From: Streptomyces sp. NBC_01232
Lineage (GTDB): Bacteria; Actinomycetota; Actinomycetes; Streptomycetales; Streptomycetaceae
Direction of reading: 5' to 3'
DNA: 64,000 nt
NCBI RefSeq assembly: GCF_035989885.1
Contig: NZ_CP108518.1
Span: forward strand, 3,326,001 to 3,390,000
The position numbers were made by a program, and so were the translations under genes. Below, one piece after another: positions 34,601 through 46,463 of the stretch. The notes beneath the pieces were generated by a model. The model had not been told where the DNA came from, made no database searches, and was given only the letters and a program-made list of their open reading frames with translations. Position 1 is the first letter of the stretch. Every line of letters starts with the position of its first letter.

Positions 34601-37600
34601 TCAGCTGTGCGCGCGCAACAGCGACCGCATCGTCCGCATCGCCACCGACAGGTTCGCCAGGTCGAAGTCGTCCGACCCCTGGATCTCGTCCAGAGTCGTC
34701 CGCGCACGCCCGATGATCGCCGCGTTCTTCTCCTCCCACGCCTTGAAGCGCTCCTCGGGAGTCGACGACCCGTTGCCCACCGACAGCACATCGGCCGTCA
34801 GGGCCGCGTGCGCCGCGAACAGGTCCTCGCGGATGGACGCACGGGCCATCGACTGCCAGCGGTCGGACCGCGGCAGCTCGATGATCCGGTCCATCAGCTG
34901 GGTGATGTTCAGGCGGTCGGCGAGGTCGTAGTACACCTCGGCGACCTCCAGCGGGTCCACACCCGTACGGTCCGCGATCGCCACGATGTCGAGCGCCGGG
35001 AAGGCGGAGGAGAAGCCGGCCACCTTGGCGGCCAGTTCCTCCGGGACGCCCTCACCCGTCAGCTCGTCCATGATCGACTGGTACCACTCCAGGTCGGCGC
35101 CGCGCACCAGCTTCGGCAGCTCGGCCCAGACCTGACCCACGCGCTCCGTGAAGAAGCCGATGGTCTCGGTGATCTGGAGCGGCTGCGGCCGGTTGTTCAG
35201 CAGCCAGCGGGTACCGCGCTCGACCAGGCGCCGCGAGTGCAGCCGCACCCGGGTCTGGACGTCGGCGGCGACCTTGTTGTCGAGCGTCTCCACCGCGTCC
35301 CACACGTCGGCCAGGCCGAAGATCTCGCGGGCCGCGAGCTGCGCCCGGACGATCTCCTCCGTGGAGGCCCCGCTCTCCTCGCGCAGCCGGTGCAGGAAGG
35401 TCGAACCACCGGTGTTGACGGTGTCGTTGACCAGGATGGTGGTGATGATCTCCCGGCGCAGCGCGTGCGCGTCGATCTGCTCGGTGAGCTTCTCGGCCAG
35501 CGCGGCCGGGAAGTACGCGAAGAGCAGGCGGCGCAGGTACGGGTCGTCCGGCAGCTCGGTGGCGATGAGCTCGTCCGCCACCGTGATCTTGGTGTAGGCG
35601 AACAGCACGGCCAGTTCCGGCTGGGTCAGGCCCTTGCCGCCGCTCAGCAGCTCGCGGATCTGCCGGTCGGTGGGCAGGAACTCCAGCGCCCGGTCGAGCA
35701 GCCCGTCCCGCTCCAGCCGGCGCATGTAGCGCTGCTGCGCGTGGAGCAGGCTCGGGGCCTGCGCCGCGCCGTTGGCGAGCGCGGTGTTCTGCGCGTAGTT
35801 GTTGCGCAGCACCAGGTGGCCGACCTCGTCGGTCATCTGGGCCAGCAGCTTGTTGCGCTGCTTGACGGTCATGTCGCCGTCGGTGACGACCGCGTTGAGC
35901 AGGATCTTGATGTTCACCTCGTGGTCGGAGGTGTCCACGCCGGCGCTGTTGTCGATGGCGTCGGTGTTGACCTTGCCGCCCTCGCCGCCGGCGCCGCTGC
36001 GGGCGAACTCGATCCGGCCGAGCTGGGTCAGACCCAGGTTGCCGCCCTCGCCGATGACCTTGGCCCGCACGTCGGAACCGTTGACGCGGATGGCGTCGTT
36101 GGCCTTGTCGCCGACGTCCGCATGCGTCTCGGCCGTCGCCTTGACGTACGTACCGATGCCGCCGTTCCACAGCAGGTCCACCGGGGACTGCAGGATCGCC
36201 TTCATCAGGTCGGCCGGGGTCATCTTGGTGACGCCCGCCTCGATGCCGAGGGCCTCGCGGACCTGCGCGGTGATCGGGACGGCCTTCGCGGAACGCGGGT
36301 GGATGCCACCGCCCGCGGAGATCAGCGAGGTGTCGTAGTCGGCCCACGAGGAGCGCGGCAGCTCGAACAGGCGGCGGCGCTCGGCGTACGAGGTGGCCGC
36401 GTCCGGGTTCGGGTCGATGAAGATGTGCCGGTGGTCGAAGGCGGCGACCAGGCGGATGTGCTCGGAGAGCAGCATGCCGTTGCCGAACACGTCGCCGGAC
36501 ATGTCACCGACTCCGACGACGGTGAAGTCCTCGGTCTGGGTGTCGTGGCCGAGCTCGCGGAAGTGCCGCTTGACGGACTCCCACGCGCCGCGGGCGGTGA
36601 TGCCCATGCCCTTGTGGTCGTAGCCGGCCGAGCCGCCCGACGCGAAGGCGTCGCCGAGCCAGAAGCCGTAGGACTCGGCCACTCCGTTGGCGATGTCGGA
36701 GAAGGTCGCGGTGCCCTTGTCCGCGGCGACGACGAGGTAGGTGTCGTCCTCGTCGTGGCGGACCACGCCCTTGGGCGGCAGGACCTCGCCGGCGACCATG
36801 TTGTCGGTGATGTCGAGCAGCGCCGAGATGAAGATCTTGTACGAGGCGATGCCCTCGGCGAGCCAGGCGTCGCGGTCCACCGACGGGTCGGGGAGGTTCT
36901 TCGCGACGAAGCCTCCCTTGGCGCCCACCGGCACGATCACGGTGTTCTTGACCATCTGCGCCTTGACCAGGCCGAGGATCTCCGTACGGAAGTCCTCACG
37001 GCGGTCGGACCAGCGCAGGCCGCCTCGGGCGACCTTGCCGAAGCGCAGGTGGACGCCCTCGACGCGCGGGGAGTACACCCAGATCTCGAAGGCCGGGCGC
37101 GGGGCCGGCAGGTCCGGGATGGCCTGCGGGTCGAACTTCATCGACACGTACGAGTGCTGCTCGCCCACGCCGTTGAGCTGGAAGAAGTTCGTGCGCAGCG
37201 TGGCCTTGATGAGCGTGAGGAAGGCCCGCAGGATGCGGTCCTCGTCGAGCGAGGCGACCTGGTCCAGGGCCCCGTCGAGCTCCTCCAGCATGGCGTCCAC
37301 GAGCTCGCTGCCGGCGGTCTGGCGCACGGGCGCCATGCGGGCCTCGAAGAGCGAGACCAGCAGCCGGGTGGTGTGGACGTTGTTGCGGAGGGTGTCCTCC
37401 ATGTAGTCCTGGCTGAAGGTGGAGCCGGCCTGGCGCATGTACTTGGCGTACGCGCGCAGGACGACGGCCTGCCGCCAGGTGAGCCCGGCGCTCAGCACGA
37501 GGGCGTTGAAGTTGTCGTTCTCGGCGTCGCCCTGCCAGACCGCGGCGAAGGCGTCCTGGAAGCGCTCGCGGGCGTCGTCGCCGAGGTAGTTGTCCCCGCT

Positions 37601-39565
37601 GCCGGAGAGGGGCATCCGCAGACCGAAGTCGTAGATCCACGCGCTGACGCGGTCGGAGCGGCGCAGCTCGTACGGGCGCTCGTCGGTGACCTCGACGCCC
37701 AGGCGCTGCAGCACCGGCAGGACCGCGGAGAGCGACACCTGGTCGCCGGTGCGGAAGATCTTGAACCGGCGCTCGCCGGGGCCCGCACCCACGGGCTCGT
37801 ACAGCGAGAGCGCGAAGCGTCGCTCGCTGGCGGCGAGCTTCTCCAGGTGGACCAGGTCGGCGACCGCCGCGCGCGGCGAGTGGTCGGCCTTGTAGCCCTC
37901 GGTGAAGGAGGTGCCGTAGCGGCGCAGCAGCTCGGCGGCGCGCTCCTCGCCGCATTCGGCGATCAGCGCTTCCTGGAAGCCGTCGGCCCAGGAGCGGGCG
38001 GCCTCGACGAGACGGCCCTCGATGCGCTCGACGTCGGAGTCGGTCAGGGCGGGCAGCTCGGTGCCCTGCGGGACGCGGACGACGAAGTGGATGCGGGAGA
38101 GGATCGACTCGGTGTTCCACGCGGTGAAGTCGACGCTGATGCCGCCGAGCTCCTCCCGGAGGATGTCCATCAGACGCAGCCGCACGCCGGTGGTGAACCG
38201 GTCTCGGGGCAGGTAGACCAGCGCGGAGTAGTAGCGGCCGTACTCGTCCTGGCGCAGGTACAGCCGCAGCCGGCGGCGTTCCTGGAGGTACAGGACGGAG
38301 GTGACGATGGCCTGGAGCTGGTCGACCGGGGTCTGGAACAGCTCGTCGCGCGGGTACGTCTCGAGGATCTGCAGCAGGTCGCGGCCGTCGTGGCTGCTCG
38401 GCGCGAAGCCGGCGCCGTCGAGGACCTCGACGACCTTGCGGCGGATGACCGGGACGCGGCGCACGGACTCGGTGTACGCGGCCGAGGAGAACAGGCCGAG
38501 GAAGCGGCGCTCGCCGACGACGTTGCCGTCTGCGTCGAACTTCTTCACGCCCACGTAGTCGAGGTACGAGGGGCGGTGCACGGTGGAGCGGCTGTTGGCC
38601 TTGGTCAGCACCAGCAGGCGGTGCTCGCGGGCCTTGGCGCGGGCGTCGGCCGGCAGCCGGTTGAAGGACGGCGAGACCGGGTGGCCGTCGTCCTTGCCGC
38701 TGTGGTGCGGGTCGGAGCGCAGGATGCCGAGGCCGGTGCCGGGCACGGCGGCCAGGGAGTCGCCGTCGACGAGGTTGTACTCGCGGTAGCCGAGGAAGGT
38801 GAAGTGGTCGTCGGCGAGCCAGCGCAGCAGCTCACGGGCCTCTTCGAGCTCGTACTCGCGCAGGTCGGGGGCGGTGTGCTCCTCGGGCAGGCCCTCGGCG
38901 ATGCGCAGCGCCGCGTCGCGCATCTTCTCCCAGTCCTCGACGGACTCGCGTACGTCGGACAGGACGCGCAGCAGGTCGGCGTTGATCTGCTTGAGGTCGG
39001 CGCGGTCGGTCTCGCGGTCGATCTCGACGTGGATCCAGGACTCGACGAGGGAGTCGTGGGGACGCGAGGTGCGGGGGCCGTGGGCGTCGCAGTCGGGGCC
39101 GAGGATCTCGATCAGCTTGCCGGTGACGTCACGGCGTACGACGACCTGCGGGTGGATCACGACGTGGATGCCGCGGCCCTGGCGGGACAGCTCGTTCGTC
39201 ACCGAGTCCACGAGGAAGGGCATGTCATCGGTGACCACCTCGACGACGGAGTGGCTGGAGGTCCAGCCGTTCTCCTCCACCGTGGGGGTGTGCACGCGCA
39301 CGTTCGCGGTGCCCTGCGGCCGGTTCTCGGCGAGCCGGTAGTGCGAGAGCGCCGCGCCGAATACGTCGACCGGGTCCCGGTCCGCGAGGTCCTCGGGCGC
39401 CGTGTGCAGGTAGTAGCGCTGGAGGTACGAGAGCACTGTGTCCTGGTCTGGACGCTCTCCCCGCTCGGACCCAGTCGGAAGTAGCCCCCCGGCCGGGCTG
39501 TGCTCAGCTACCCGGGCCGCCCGTGCGAGCAGCTCGGCCTTTGCTTCGTCCAGCTTGGTCTGCAT
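34601..39565 (-). CDS. gdh: NAD-specific glutamate dehydrogenase, large (GDH180) type
   Basis: 1654 residues. Large-type GDH oxidises glutamate to 2-oxoglutarate plus ammonia using NAD. The N-terminal half carries ACT-like regulatory segments (DMPFLVDSVTNELSRQG; HVVIHPQVVV). The catalytic core from about residue 840 includes VPVGAKGGFVAKNLP, SDRREDFRTEILGL and GDMSGDVFGNGMLLSEHI, followed by the NAD fold. Start ATG 39565 gives MQTKLDEAKAEL; the 19-residue upstream extension lacks a ribosome-binding site. Length equals the Streptomyces enzyme (~1650). A 367-bp leader region with no gene precedes it. Confidence 0.94.
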   Translation of the reverse strand: MQTKLDEAKAELLARAARVAEHSPAGGLLPTGSERGERPDQDTVLSYLQRYYLHTAPEDLADRDPVDVFGAALSHYRLAENRPQGTANVRVHTPTVEENGWTSSHSVVEVVTDDMPFLVDSVTNELSRQGRGIHVVIHPQVVVRRDVTGKLIEILGPDCDAHGPRTSRPHDSLVESWIHVEIDRETDRADLKQINADLLRVLSDVRESVEDWEKMRDAALRIAEGLPEEHTAPDLREYELEEARELLRWLADDHFTFLGYREYNLVDGDSLAAVPGTGLGILRSDPHHSGKDDGHPVSPSFNRLPADARAKAREHRLLVLTKANSRSTVHRPSYLDYVGVKKFDADGNVVGERRFLGLFSSAAYTESVRRVPVIRRKVVEVLDGAGFAPSSHDGRDLLQILETYPRDELFQTPVDQLQAIVTSVLYLQERRRLRLYLRQDEYGRYYSALVYLPRDRFTTGVRLRLMDILREELGGISVDFTAWNTESILSRIHFVVRVPQGTELPALTDSDVERIEGRLVEAARSWADGFQEALIAECGEERAAELLRRYGTSFTEGYKADHSPRAAVADLVHLEKLAASERRFALSLYEPVGAGPGERRFKIFRTGDQVSLSAVLPVLQRLGVEVTDERPYELRRSDRVSAWIYDFGLRMPLSGSGDNYLGDDARERFQDAFAAVWQGDAENDNFNALVLSAGLTWRQAVVLRAYAKYMRQAGSTFSQDYMEDTLRNNVHTTRLLVSLFEARMAPVRQTAGSELVDAMLEELDGALDQVASLDEDRILRAFLTLIKATLRTNFFQLNGVGEQHSYVSMKFDPQAIPDLPAPRPAFEIWVYSPRVEGVHLRFGKVARGGLRWSDRREDFRTEILGLVKAQMVKNTVIVPVGAKGGFVAKNLPDPSVDRDAWLAEGIASYKIFISALLDITDNMVAGEVLPPKGVVRHDEDDTYLVVAADKGTATFSDIANGVAESYGFWLGDAFASGGSAGYDHKGMGITARGAWESVKRHFRELGHDTQTEDFTVVGVGDMSGDVFGNGMLLSEHIRLVAAFDHRHIFIDPNPDAATSYAERRRLFELPRSSWADYDTSLISAGGGIHPRSAKAVPITAQVREALGIEAGVTKMTPADLMKAILQSPVDLLWNGGIGTYVKATAETHADVGDKANDAIRVNGSDVRAKVIGEGGNLGLTQLGRIEFARSGAGGEGGKVNTDAIDNSAGVDTSDHEVNIKILLNAVVTDGDMTVKQRNKLLAQMTDEVGHLVLRNNYAQNTALANGAAQAPSLLHAQQRYMRRLERDGLLDRALEFLPTDRQIRELLSGGKGLTQPELAVLFAYTKITVADELIATELPDDPYLRRLLFAYFPAALAEKLTEQIDAHALRREIITTILVNDTVNTGGSTFLHRLREESGASTEEIVRAQLAAREIFGLADVWDAVETLDNKVAADVQTRVRLHSRRLVERGTRWLLNNRPQPLQITETIGFFTERVGQVWAELPKLVRGADLEWYQSIMDELTGEGVPEELAAKVAGFSSAFPALDIVAIADRTGVDPLEVAEVYYDLADRLNITQLMDRIIELPRSDRWQSMARASIREDLFAAHAALTADVLSVGNGSSTPEERFKAWEEKNAAIIGRARTTLDEIQGSDDFDLANLSVAMRTMRSLLRAHS

Positions 39566-39932
39566 GTCCTCTGGCTCCTGTCGCGCGCCATTGCGTGACG
39601 TAGGTGAAGGAAGGAATGACATAGCGCCGCGAGGCGGGGTGTCCGTTCGGGATCGACGCTATGCCGTCGAGAGAGCCGACCGGGAGGGAATGAGCCATGA
39701 TCGGCCGGATGTCCCGGGGGCGGGGATCAGCGAAGGCCCGGGCACGGTCGTGCGCCGGGCGCAGGCCGGAGGCTCCAGTGCCCCCGATGACTATCGCGCT
39801 GATCACGGGTACCAGGCTATCCCGACCTACCCCCAGGACGTCATTCGCTGCATCTGTACAAATCTTGGGGTGGAACTTTGACACTCTGGCCAGCGACGTG
39901 ACCGCCCGTCCGTGCAGCAGCCTGTCCAGTCG
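39566..39932. other. 367-bp intergenic region upstream of gdh
   Basis: Separates gdh from a HAD phosphatase on the same strand. The open frames here (39504-39884 minus, 39697-40038 plus) lack plausible start sites and overlap flanking genes. It likely holds the gdh promoter; a TTGTAC near 39855 on the minus strand is a weak -35 candidate only. Confidence 0.5.
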
Positions 39933-40598
39933 CTATCCGGCCAGCTCACGAGCGGTCATTACGGCCTCTGCCAGGCTGTCCACGACCGGCACACCGGCCG
40001 ATTCCAGACTGCTGCGGCTGTGCGAGCCGCCCGTGTAGAGAACCGCGCGGGCACCCACGTGGGCAGCGGCGAGCGCGTCGTCCACGGCGTCTCCGATGAG
40101 GACCGTACGGTCGGCCGTCACGCCCGTCCCGTCCAGGGCGGTCAGGTGACGTACGAGGTGTCCCGCCTTGGACGTGTGGGAGGGGCCGGTCCGCCCGTCC
40201 ACGCGCAGGAAGTGCTGCTCGATGCGGTGGAACCGGACCAGGGGCACCAGCTTCTCGTGGGGCGCGAGGGACAGCAAGGACTGCGTGAGCCCGCCCTGCT
40301 GCCAGTCCTGGAGCAGCTCCCGGGCACCCTCGGCCAGCCCGGCGTCCTCGGCGGCGGCCCAGTAGTGGCGGTGGAAGGTGTCGTCCATGACGAGCCACTC
40401 CTCCTCGGTGGGCAGCCGTCCCATGAGGCGCTCGTAGAACTTCGGCACCGGTACGACGTACAGGTCCCGGTACGTCTCCAGGGTGATCGGCTCGAAACCG
40501 AGCTCGGCGAAGGAGGCGTTGGTCGCGGCTATGACGGCGTCGATGTCGTGGAGGAGCGTGCCGTTCCAGTCCCAGACGATGTGGTTCGTGGCGGTCAC
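39933..40598 (-). CDS. HAD-superfamily hydrolase (phosphoglycolate-phosphatase-like)
   Basis: 221 residues. Motif I is VWDWNGTLLHD (nucleophile Asp10, with Asn where HAD phosphatases usually have a second Asp); motif IV ends in VLIGDAVDDALAA. A helical cap lies between. The DWNGT variant is common in actinobacterial phosphatases of this type. GTG 40598 overlaps the stop codon of the upstream gene by four bases (GTGA), showing coupling. Substrate unknown. Confidence 0.85.
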   Translation of the reverse strand: MTATNHIVWDWNGTLLHDIDAVIAATNASFAELGFEPITLETYRDLYVVPVPKFYERLMGRLPTEEEWLVMDDTFHRHYWAAAEDAGLAEGARELLQDWQQGGLTQSLLSLAPHEKLVPLVRFHRIEQHFLRVDGRTGPSHTSKAGHLVRHLTALDGTGVTADRTVLIGDAVDDALAAAHVGARAVLYTGGSHSRSSLESAGVPVVDSLAEAVMTARELAG

Positions 40599-41095
40599 TT
40601 CAGCAACCCCGCGATCTCCTGCACGCCGAACCACAGCAGCTCGTGGTCCTCGGCCGCGTCGACGACGGCCTGTGCGGCCGCGTCCCCGCCGTCGGCCGCA
40701 TCGAGGGACCGCGCGGCCGCGGCCACGTCCCCGTCGGCGTCATCGGCGTCCGCGTGCACGGCAGCCGCCACGGCGAGCCGTACGGCGGCGCCGAGGGTCA
40801 CCCGGCCCAGGGCGGCCTCGTCGTCGCCGGGGGCGGCGGTGGCGGCCTTGTCGTCGACGTCGAGGGCGACCACGACGCGCCGGCGCGGGGCGTCCGCGTC
40901 CGCGGCGAGCAGCCGCAGCGAGGCGAGCGCGGCCCGGTTCAGGGCCGCGTACTCCAGCTCCTCGATGTCGTCCGACACGTACCACTCGCGCAGCCCGGGG
41001 GTGACGGCGTACGCCAGCAGCGGGGCGGGGCCCAGCTCACCCGCCTTGTGCACCTCGGCGAGCCCGGGGAGGGTCAGGGGGACGTACACGCGCAT
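40595..41095 (-). CDS. DUF6912-type protein coupled to the HAD phosphatase
   Basis: 166 residues from ATG 41095. Starts MRVYVPLTLPGLAEVHKAGE and has the pattern of an actinobacterial family I associate with DUF6912 (REWYVSDDIEELEYAALNRA), with an Ala/Asp-rich C-terminal half. No catalytic residues recognised. Its stop overlaps the HAD start. A longer reading to 41260 is open but unsupported. Confidence 0.72.
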   Translation of the reverse strand: MRVYVPLTLPGLAEVHKAGELGPAPLLAYAVTPGLREWYVSDDIEELEYAALNRAALASLRLLAADADAPRRRVVVALDVDDKAATAAPGDDEAALGRVTLGAAVRLAVAAAVHADADDADGDVAAAARSLDAADGGDAAAQAVVDAAEDHELLWFGVQEIAGLLK

Positions 41096-41396
41096 GGCCG
41101 GCTGCTTTCGGTAGTCGGAAACGCACCCAGGATACGACTCGGACGAGGCCGGCCGGGTGATGGACTCCGTCCCCCATCGGGCCGTCGGGCCACGGCCCGC
41201 CCCCGTCCACCCGGGTCCTCGTGGGACGCCGGCCGGGGCCGGGGAGCGGGCGCCGCCCATCCTGATAGGTGAACCGGGCGGGGGGCCCGCCGGGGCGCGG
41301 GCGTGGTTGCGGAGCGTGGTCGGCGGCCGTAGAAGATCCCCATCAAGTTACCGCCCGGTATGGCTCCGGGCCCGGCCTGTTCGGGGGCAGATCGCG

Positions 41397-41846
41397 ATGG
41401 ACACCACGACGCGCGGCACGATGACCGGCAACGAAGGCAGCCGTCGGCGGCCCGCCGGGCGCGCCCGGACCCGGCCGGCCGGGCGCCGCGATCCGCGGCG
41501 CCCCGCGGGCCCTCCGCGCACCCTGCGGCTCGGCCCCCACCACTGGTTCGCCGAACACCTCCTCGCGGTGGTCAGCGGCCTGCGCCCGGTCCACTCGCTC
41601 CTCGGCCACACGGTCGGCCCCGCCTACCAGCAGCTGATCGCCCTGGCCCCCACGGCCCCCCTGCGCGAGCGCCTGCGCCCGGTGGTCCGCCAGTGCGGCC
41701 GCTTCACCCCCGGCCCGGGGGTCATCGAGGCATTCGCCCGCATCGCCACGGGCGAGCGCCTGACGGCAATGGCCTTCCGCCTCGAACAGGGCCCGGACCT
41801 CCGCTGGCGCTGCGCAGCGGTGGAAATCCAGGGCCCCCGCCCCTGA
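41397..41846 (+). CDS. Rv3235-family protein
   Basis: 149 residues. The first ~45 residues are Arg/Pro-rich and probably disordered. The conserved core has HHWFAEHLLAVVSGLRPVHS and CGRFTPGPGVIEAFARIATG. The family is actinobacterial, often beside secA, as here (secA is convergent). Start ATG 41397. The function is unknown; an association with secretion or translation is only contextual. Confidence 0.72.
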   Translation: MDTTTRGTMTGNEGSRRRPAGRARTRPAGRRDPRRPAGPPRTLRLGPHHWFAEHLLAVVSGLRPVHSLLGHTVGPAYQQLIALAPTAPLRERLRPVVRQCGRFTPGPGVIEAFARIATGERLTAMAFRLEQGPDLRWRCAAVEIQGPRP

Positions 41847-41900
41847 CCCCCCACCGGCCCCACATCCACCCCCGCAGCGCTCCCGTCAGCCACGCGGGCG

Positions 41901-42020
41901 CTCCCCTCAGCCCCGCCGGCGCTTGAGGCACTCCCCTCAGCCCCGCCGGCGTTTGAGACTCTCCCTCAGCCCCGCCGGCGCTTTAGGCGCCCCTCAGCCC
42001 CGCCGGCGTTTGAGGCGCGG
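41901..42020. repeat. Four tandem ~30-bp CAGCCCCGCCGGCG-type repeats
   Basis: Units begin CTCCCCTCAGCCCCGCCGGC and end in GCTTGAGGCA-type variants (41901-41930, 41931-41960, 41961-41990, 41991-42020), diverging by a few bases. This motif recurs in intergenic DNA across Streptomyces. It lies between convergent genes. Confidence 0.75.
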
Positions 42021-42069
42021 GGGTCCGGGGGCGGCGCCCCCGGCAACGGCGCCGCAGGGCACCGCACCA

Positions 42070-42126
42070 CCCGGCCGGCACCACACGACCCGGCCGGCAC
42101 CGCGCAACCTGGCCGGCACCACACAA
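42070..42126. repeat. Three tandem 19-bp repeats next to the secA terminator
   Basis: CCCGGCCGGCACCACACGA-like units at 42070-42088, 42089-42107 and 42108-42126. Confidence 0.7.
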
Positions 42127-42128
42127 CG

Positions 42129-42168
42129 CGGCCGGGGCCGGACACCCGTAGGTGTCCGGCCCCGGCCG
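42129..42168 (-). terminator. secA terminator
   Basis: An 18-bp stem (42129-42146 with 42151-42168) around a CGTA loop lies 28 bp after the secA stop codon on the minus strand. It is perfect and G/C-rich. Confidence 0.85.
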
Positions 42169-42195
42169 ACAGCTCGCGCTCAACCCGGCGGTGGG

Positions 42196-44994
<2,799 letters not shown>

Positions 44995-45234
44995 CGAGGT
45001 TTGTCTCCTTGCCGGTCGGGCCTGAGCACTGTACGTACACGGGCACGGCAGGTGGGCCCCACCGCAACGGCCATCGTAAGCGAGGACGTGGCCGCGTCGG
45101 GAGGTCCGCCGTTCCCGTGAGGGCACGGGTGCCCGGATTGAGAACGTACGGGGGACACCGAAGGTGCCGCATCGCCCGGAGGGATTACCGAAAATACTTC
45201 GCCCGCGGTACTGCGACGGCAGCAGAATTCGTTC

Positions 45235-45810
45235 ATGGAGCCCACGACACTGAGCACGGACCGGCTGGTATTGCGTCCTTTCGTCCCGTCCGACGAGGAC
45301 GAGGTGTATGCGGCGGCCCAGGACGCCGACATCCAGCGCTGGACGCTGGTCCCCTCCCCCTACGAGCGCGAGCACGCGCACGCCTTCGTGAACGAGATCG
45401 TCCCGAACGGCTGGAGCGAGGGCACGGCCTTCCCCTTCGCCGTACGTCTGGCCACCGACGGCACCCTGGTCGCGTCCGTCGGCGTGCACGTCCACGGCGC
45501 GGAGAGCTACGAGATCGGCTACTGGGCGGTCAAGGAACACCGCGGCCGGGGCTACATGGCCGAGGCCGTCCTGGCCGTCGCCCGCTGGGCCTTCACCGAG
45601 CTGGGCGTCGCACGGCTGGAATGGCGGGCCGAGGTCGGAAACACGGGCTCGCGCGCCGTGGCCGAGAAGGCCGGCTTCCGGGTCGAGGGCGTCATGCGGG
45701 CCGGCATCGAGCGGCGCGGCACCGCCCGCGACTGCTGGGTCGGCGCCCTGCTCCCCTCCGACCTGGGCCTGTCCTCGGCGATCCCCTACCTGCCGTCTTC
45801 CGCCGCCTGA
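45235..45810 (+). CDS. GNAT acetyltransferase, RimJ/RimL type (duplicate 1)
   Basis: 191 residues. GNAT blocks: [31 protein letters not shown] (acetyl-CoA loop RGRGYM) and [17 protein letters not shown]. Closely similar to the next gene over the whole length (shared [14 protein letters not shown]). Starts 240 bp from secA, divergent. Substrate unknown. Confidence 0.87.
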   Translation: MEPTTLSTDRLVLRPFVPSDEDEVYAAAQDADIQRWTLVPSPYEREHAHAFVNEIVPNGWSEGTAFPFAVRLATDGTLVASVGVHVHGAESYEIGYWAVKEHRGRGYMAEAVLAVARWAFTELGVARLEWRAEVGNTGSRAVAEKAGFRVEGVMRAGIERRGTARDCWVGALLPSDLGLSSAIPYLPSSAA

Positions 45811-45830
45811 GGCCCCTGCAGAATCCGGTC

Positions 45831-46463
45831 ATGGAGACGATCACTCTGACCACCGATCGCCTCGTGCTGCGCCCTCACACCCCCGAGGACACCGCCGAGG
45901 TGCACGCCGCCTGCCAGGACCCCGAGATCCAGCACTGGATCCCGGTACCGGTGCCGTACCGCCGCGAGGACGCGGAGGAGTTCGTCACGGAAACGGTTCC
46001 CCGGGGGTGGCGCGACGGCACCGAGTTCAACTTCGCGGTCCGGCTCGGGGCGGGCGGCCCGCTCGTGGCCGCCCTGGGCGTCATCCCGCGCGGCCCGCAC
46101 GCGCACGAGGTCGGCTACTGGGCGGTCGCCGGGCACCGGGGCCGCGGCTACATGACCGAGGCCGTGCGGGCCGCGGCCCGCTGGGCCTTCACCGAGGCCG
46201 GCTGCGTACGCCTGATCTGGCGTGCCGGGATCGGCAACACCGCCTCCCGCGCCGTCGCCGAGAAGGCCGGCTTCGTCGTCGAGGGCGTCCAGCGCGCGGG
46301 CATGGAGCACCGAGACACCCTGCGCGACTGCTGGGTGGGCGCCCTGCTCCCCTCCGACCTCGGCCTGCCCTCCCGGCTGCCGTACCGGCCGGCTGCCGGT
46401 GACCGGCTCCAGGCTGCGGACGTGGCCCCGCTGTCAGTGGGCGCCCCTAGGCTGCGGGGATGA
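45831..46463 (+). CDS. GNAT acetyltransferase, RimJ/RimL type (duplicate 2)
   Basis: 210 residues from ATG 45831, 21 bp after the first copy. Same signature ([50 protein letters not shown]) plus an extra C-terminal ~20 residues. Clearly a tandem duplicate that has diverged. The stop overlaps the next start (ATGA), so it is coupled to the winged-helix glycosylase. Confidence 0.87.
   Translation: METITLTTDRLVLRPHTPEDTAEVHAACQDPEIQHWIPVPVPYRREDAEEFVTETVPRGWRDGTEFNFAVRLGAGGPLVAALGVIPRGPHAHEVGYWAVAGHRGRGYMTEAVRAAARWAFTEAGCVRLIWRAGIGNTASRAVAEKAGFVVEGVQRAGMEHRDTLRDCWVGALLPSDLGLPSRLPYRPAAGDRLQAADVAPLSVGAPRLRG

Noticed and set aside
34607..39484. A 1625-codon plus-strand open frame opposite gdh, and similar long frames opposite secA (41923-45120), the FHA gene (19611-22304) and the GT gene (25695-28958)
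   Set aside because: They are antisense shadows produced by high-GC third positions. They lack domains, ribosome-binding sites and sensible composition, and the opposite strand carries full, recognisable proteins.
39504..39884. A 126-residue minus-strand frame upstream of gdh
   Set aside because: It overlaps the gdh start in another frame, lacks a ribosome-binding site and recognisable motifs.
41901..42126. Possible CRISPR-like array
   Set aside because: Units are directly adjacent with no unique spacers, and no cas genes are nearby.
44995..45540. A longer SecA frame reaching 45540
   Set aside because: The family start ([14 protein letters not shown]) with AAGGAG upstream is at 44994; the extension has no SecA content and overlaps the divergent GNAT gene.
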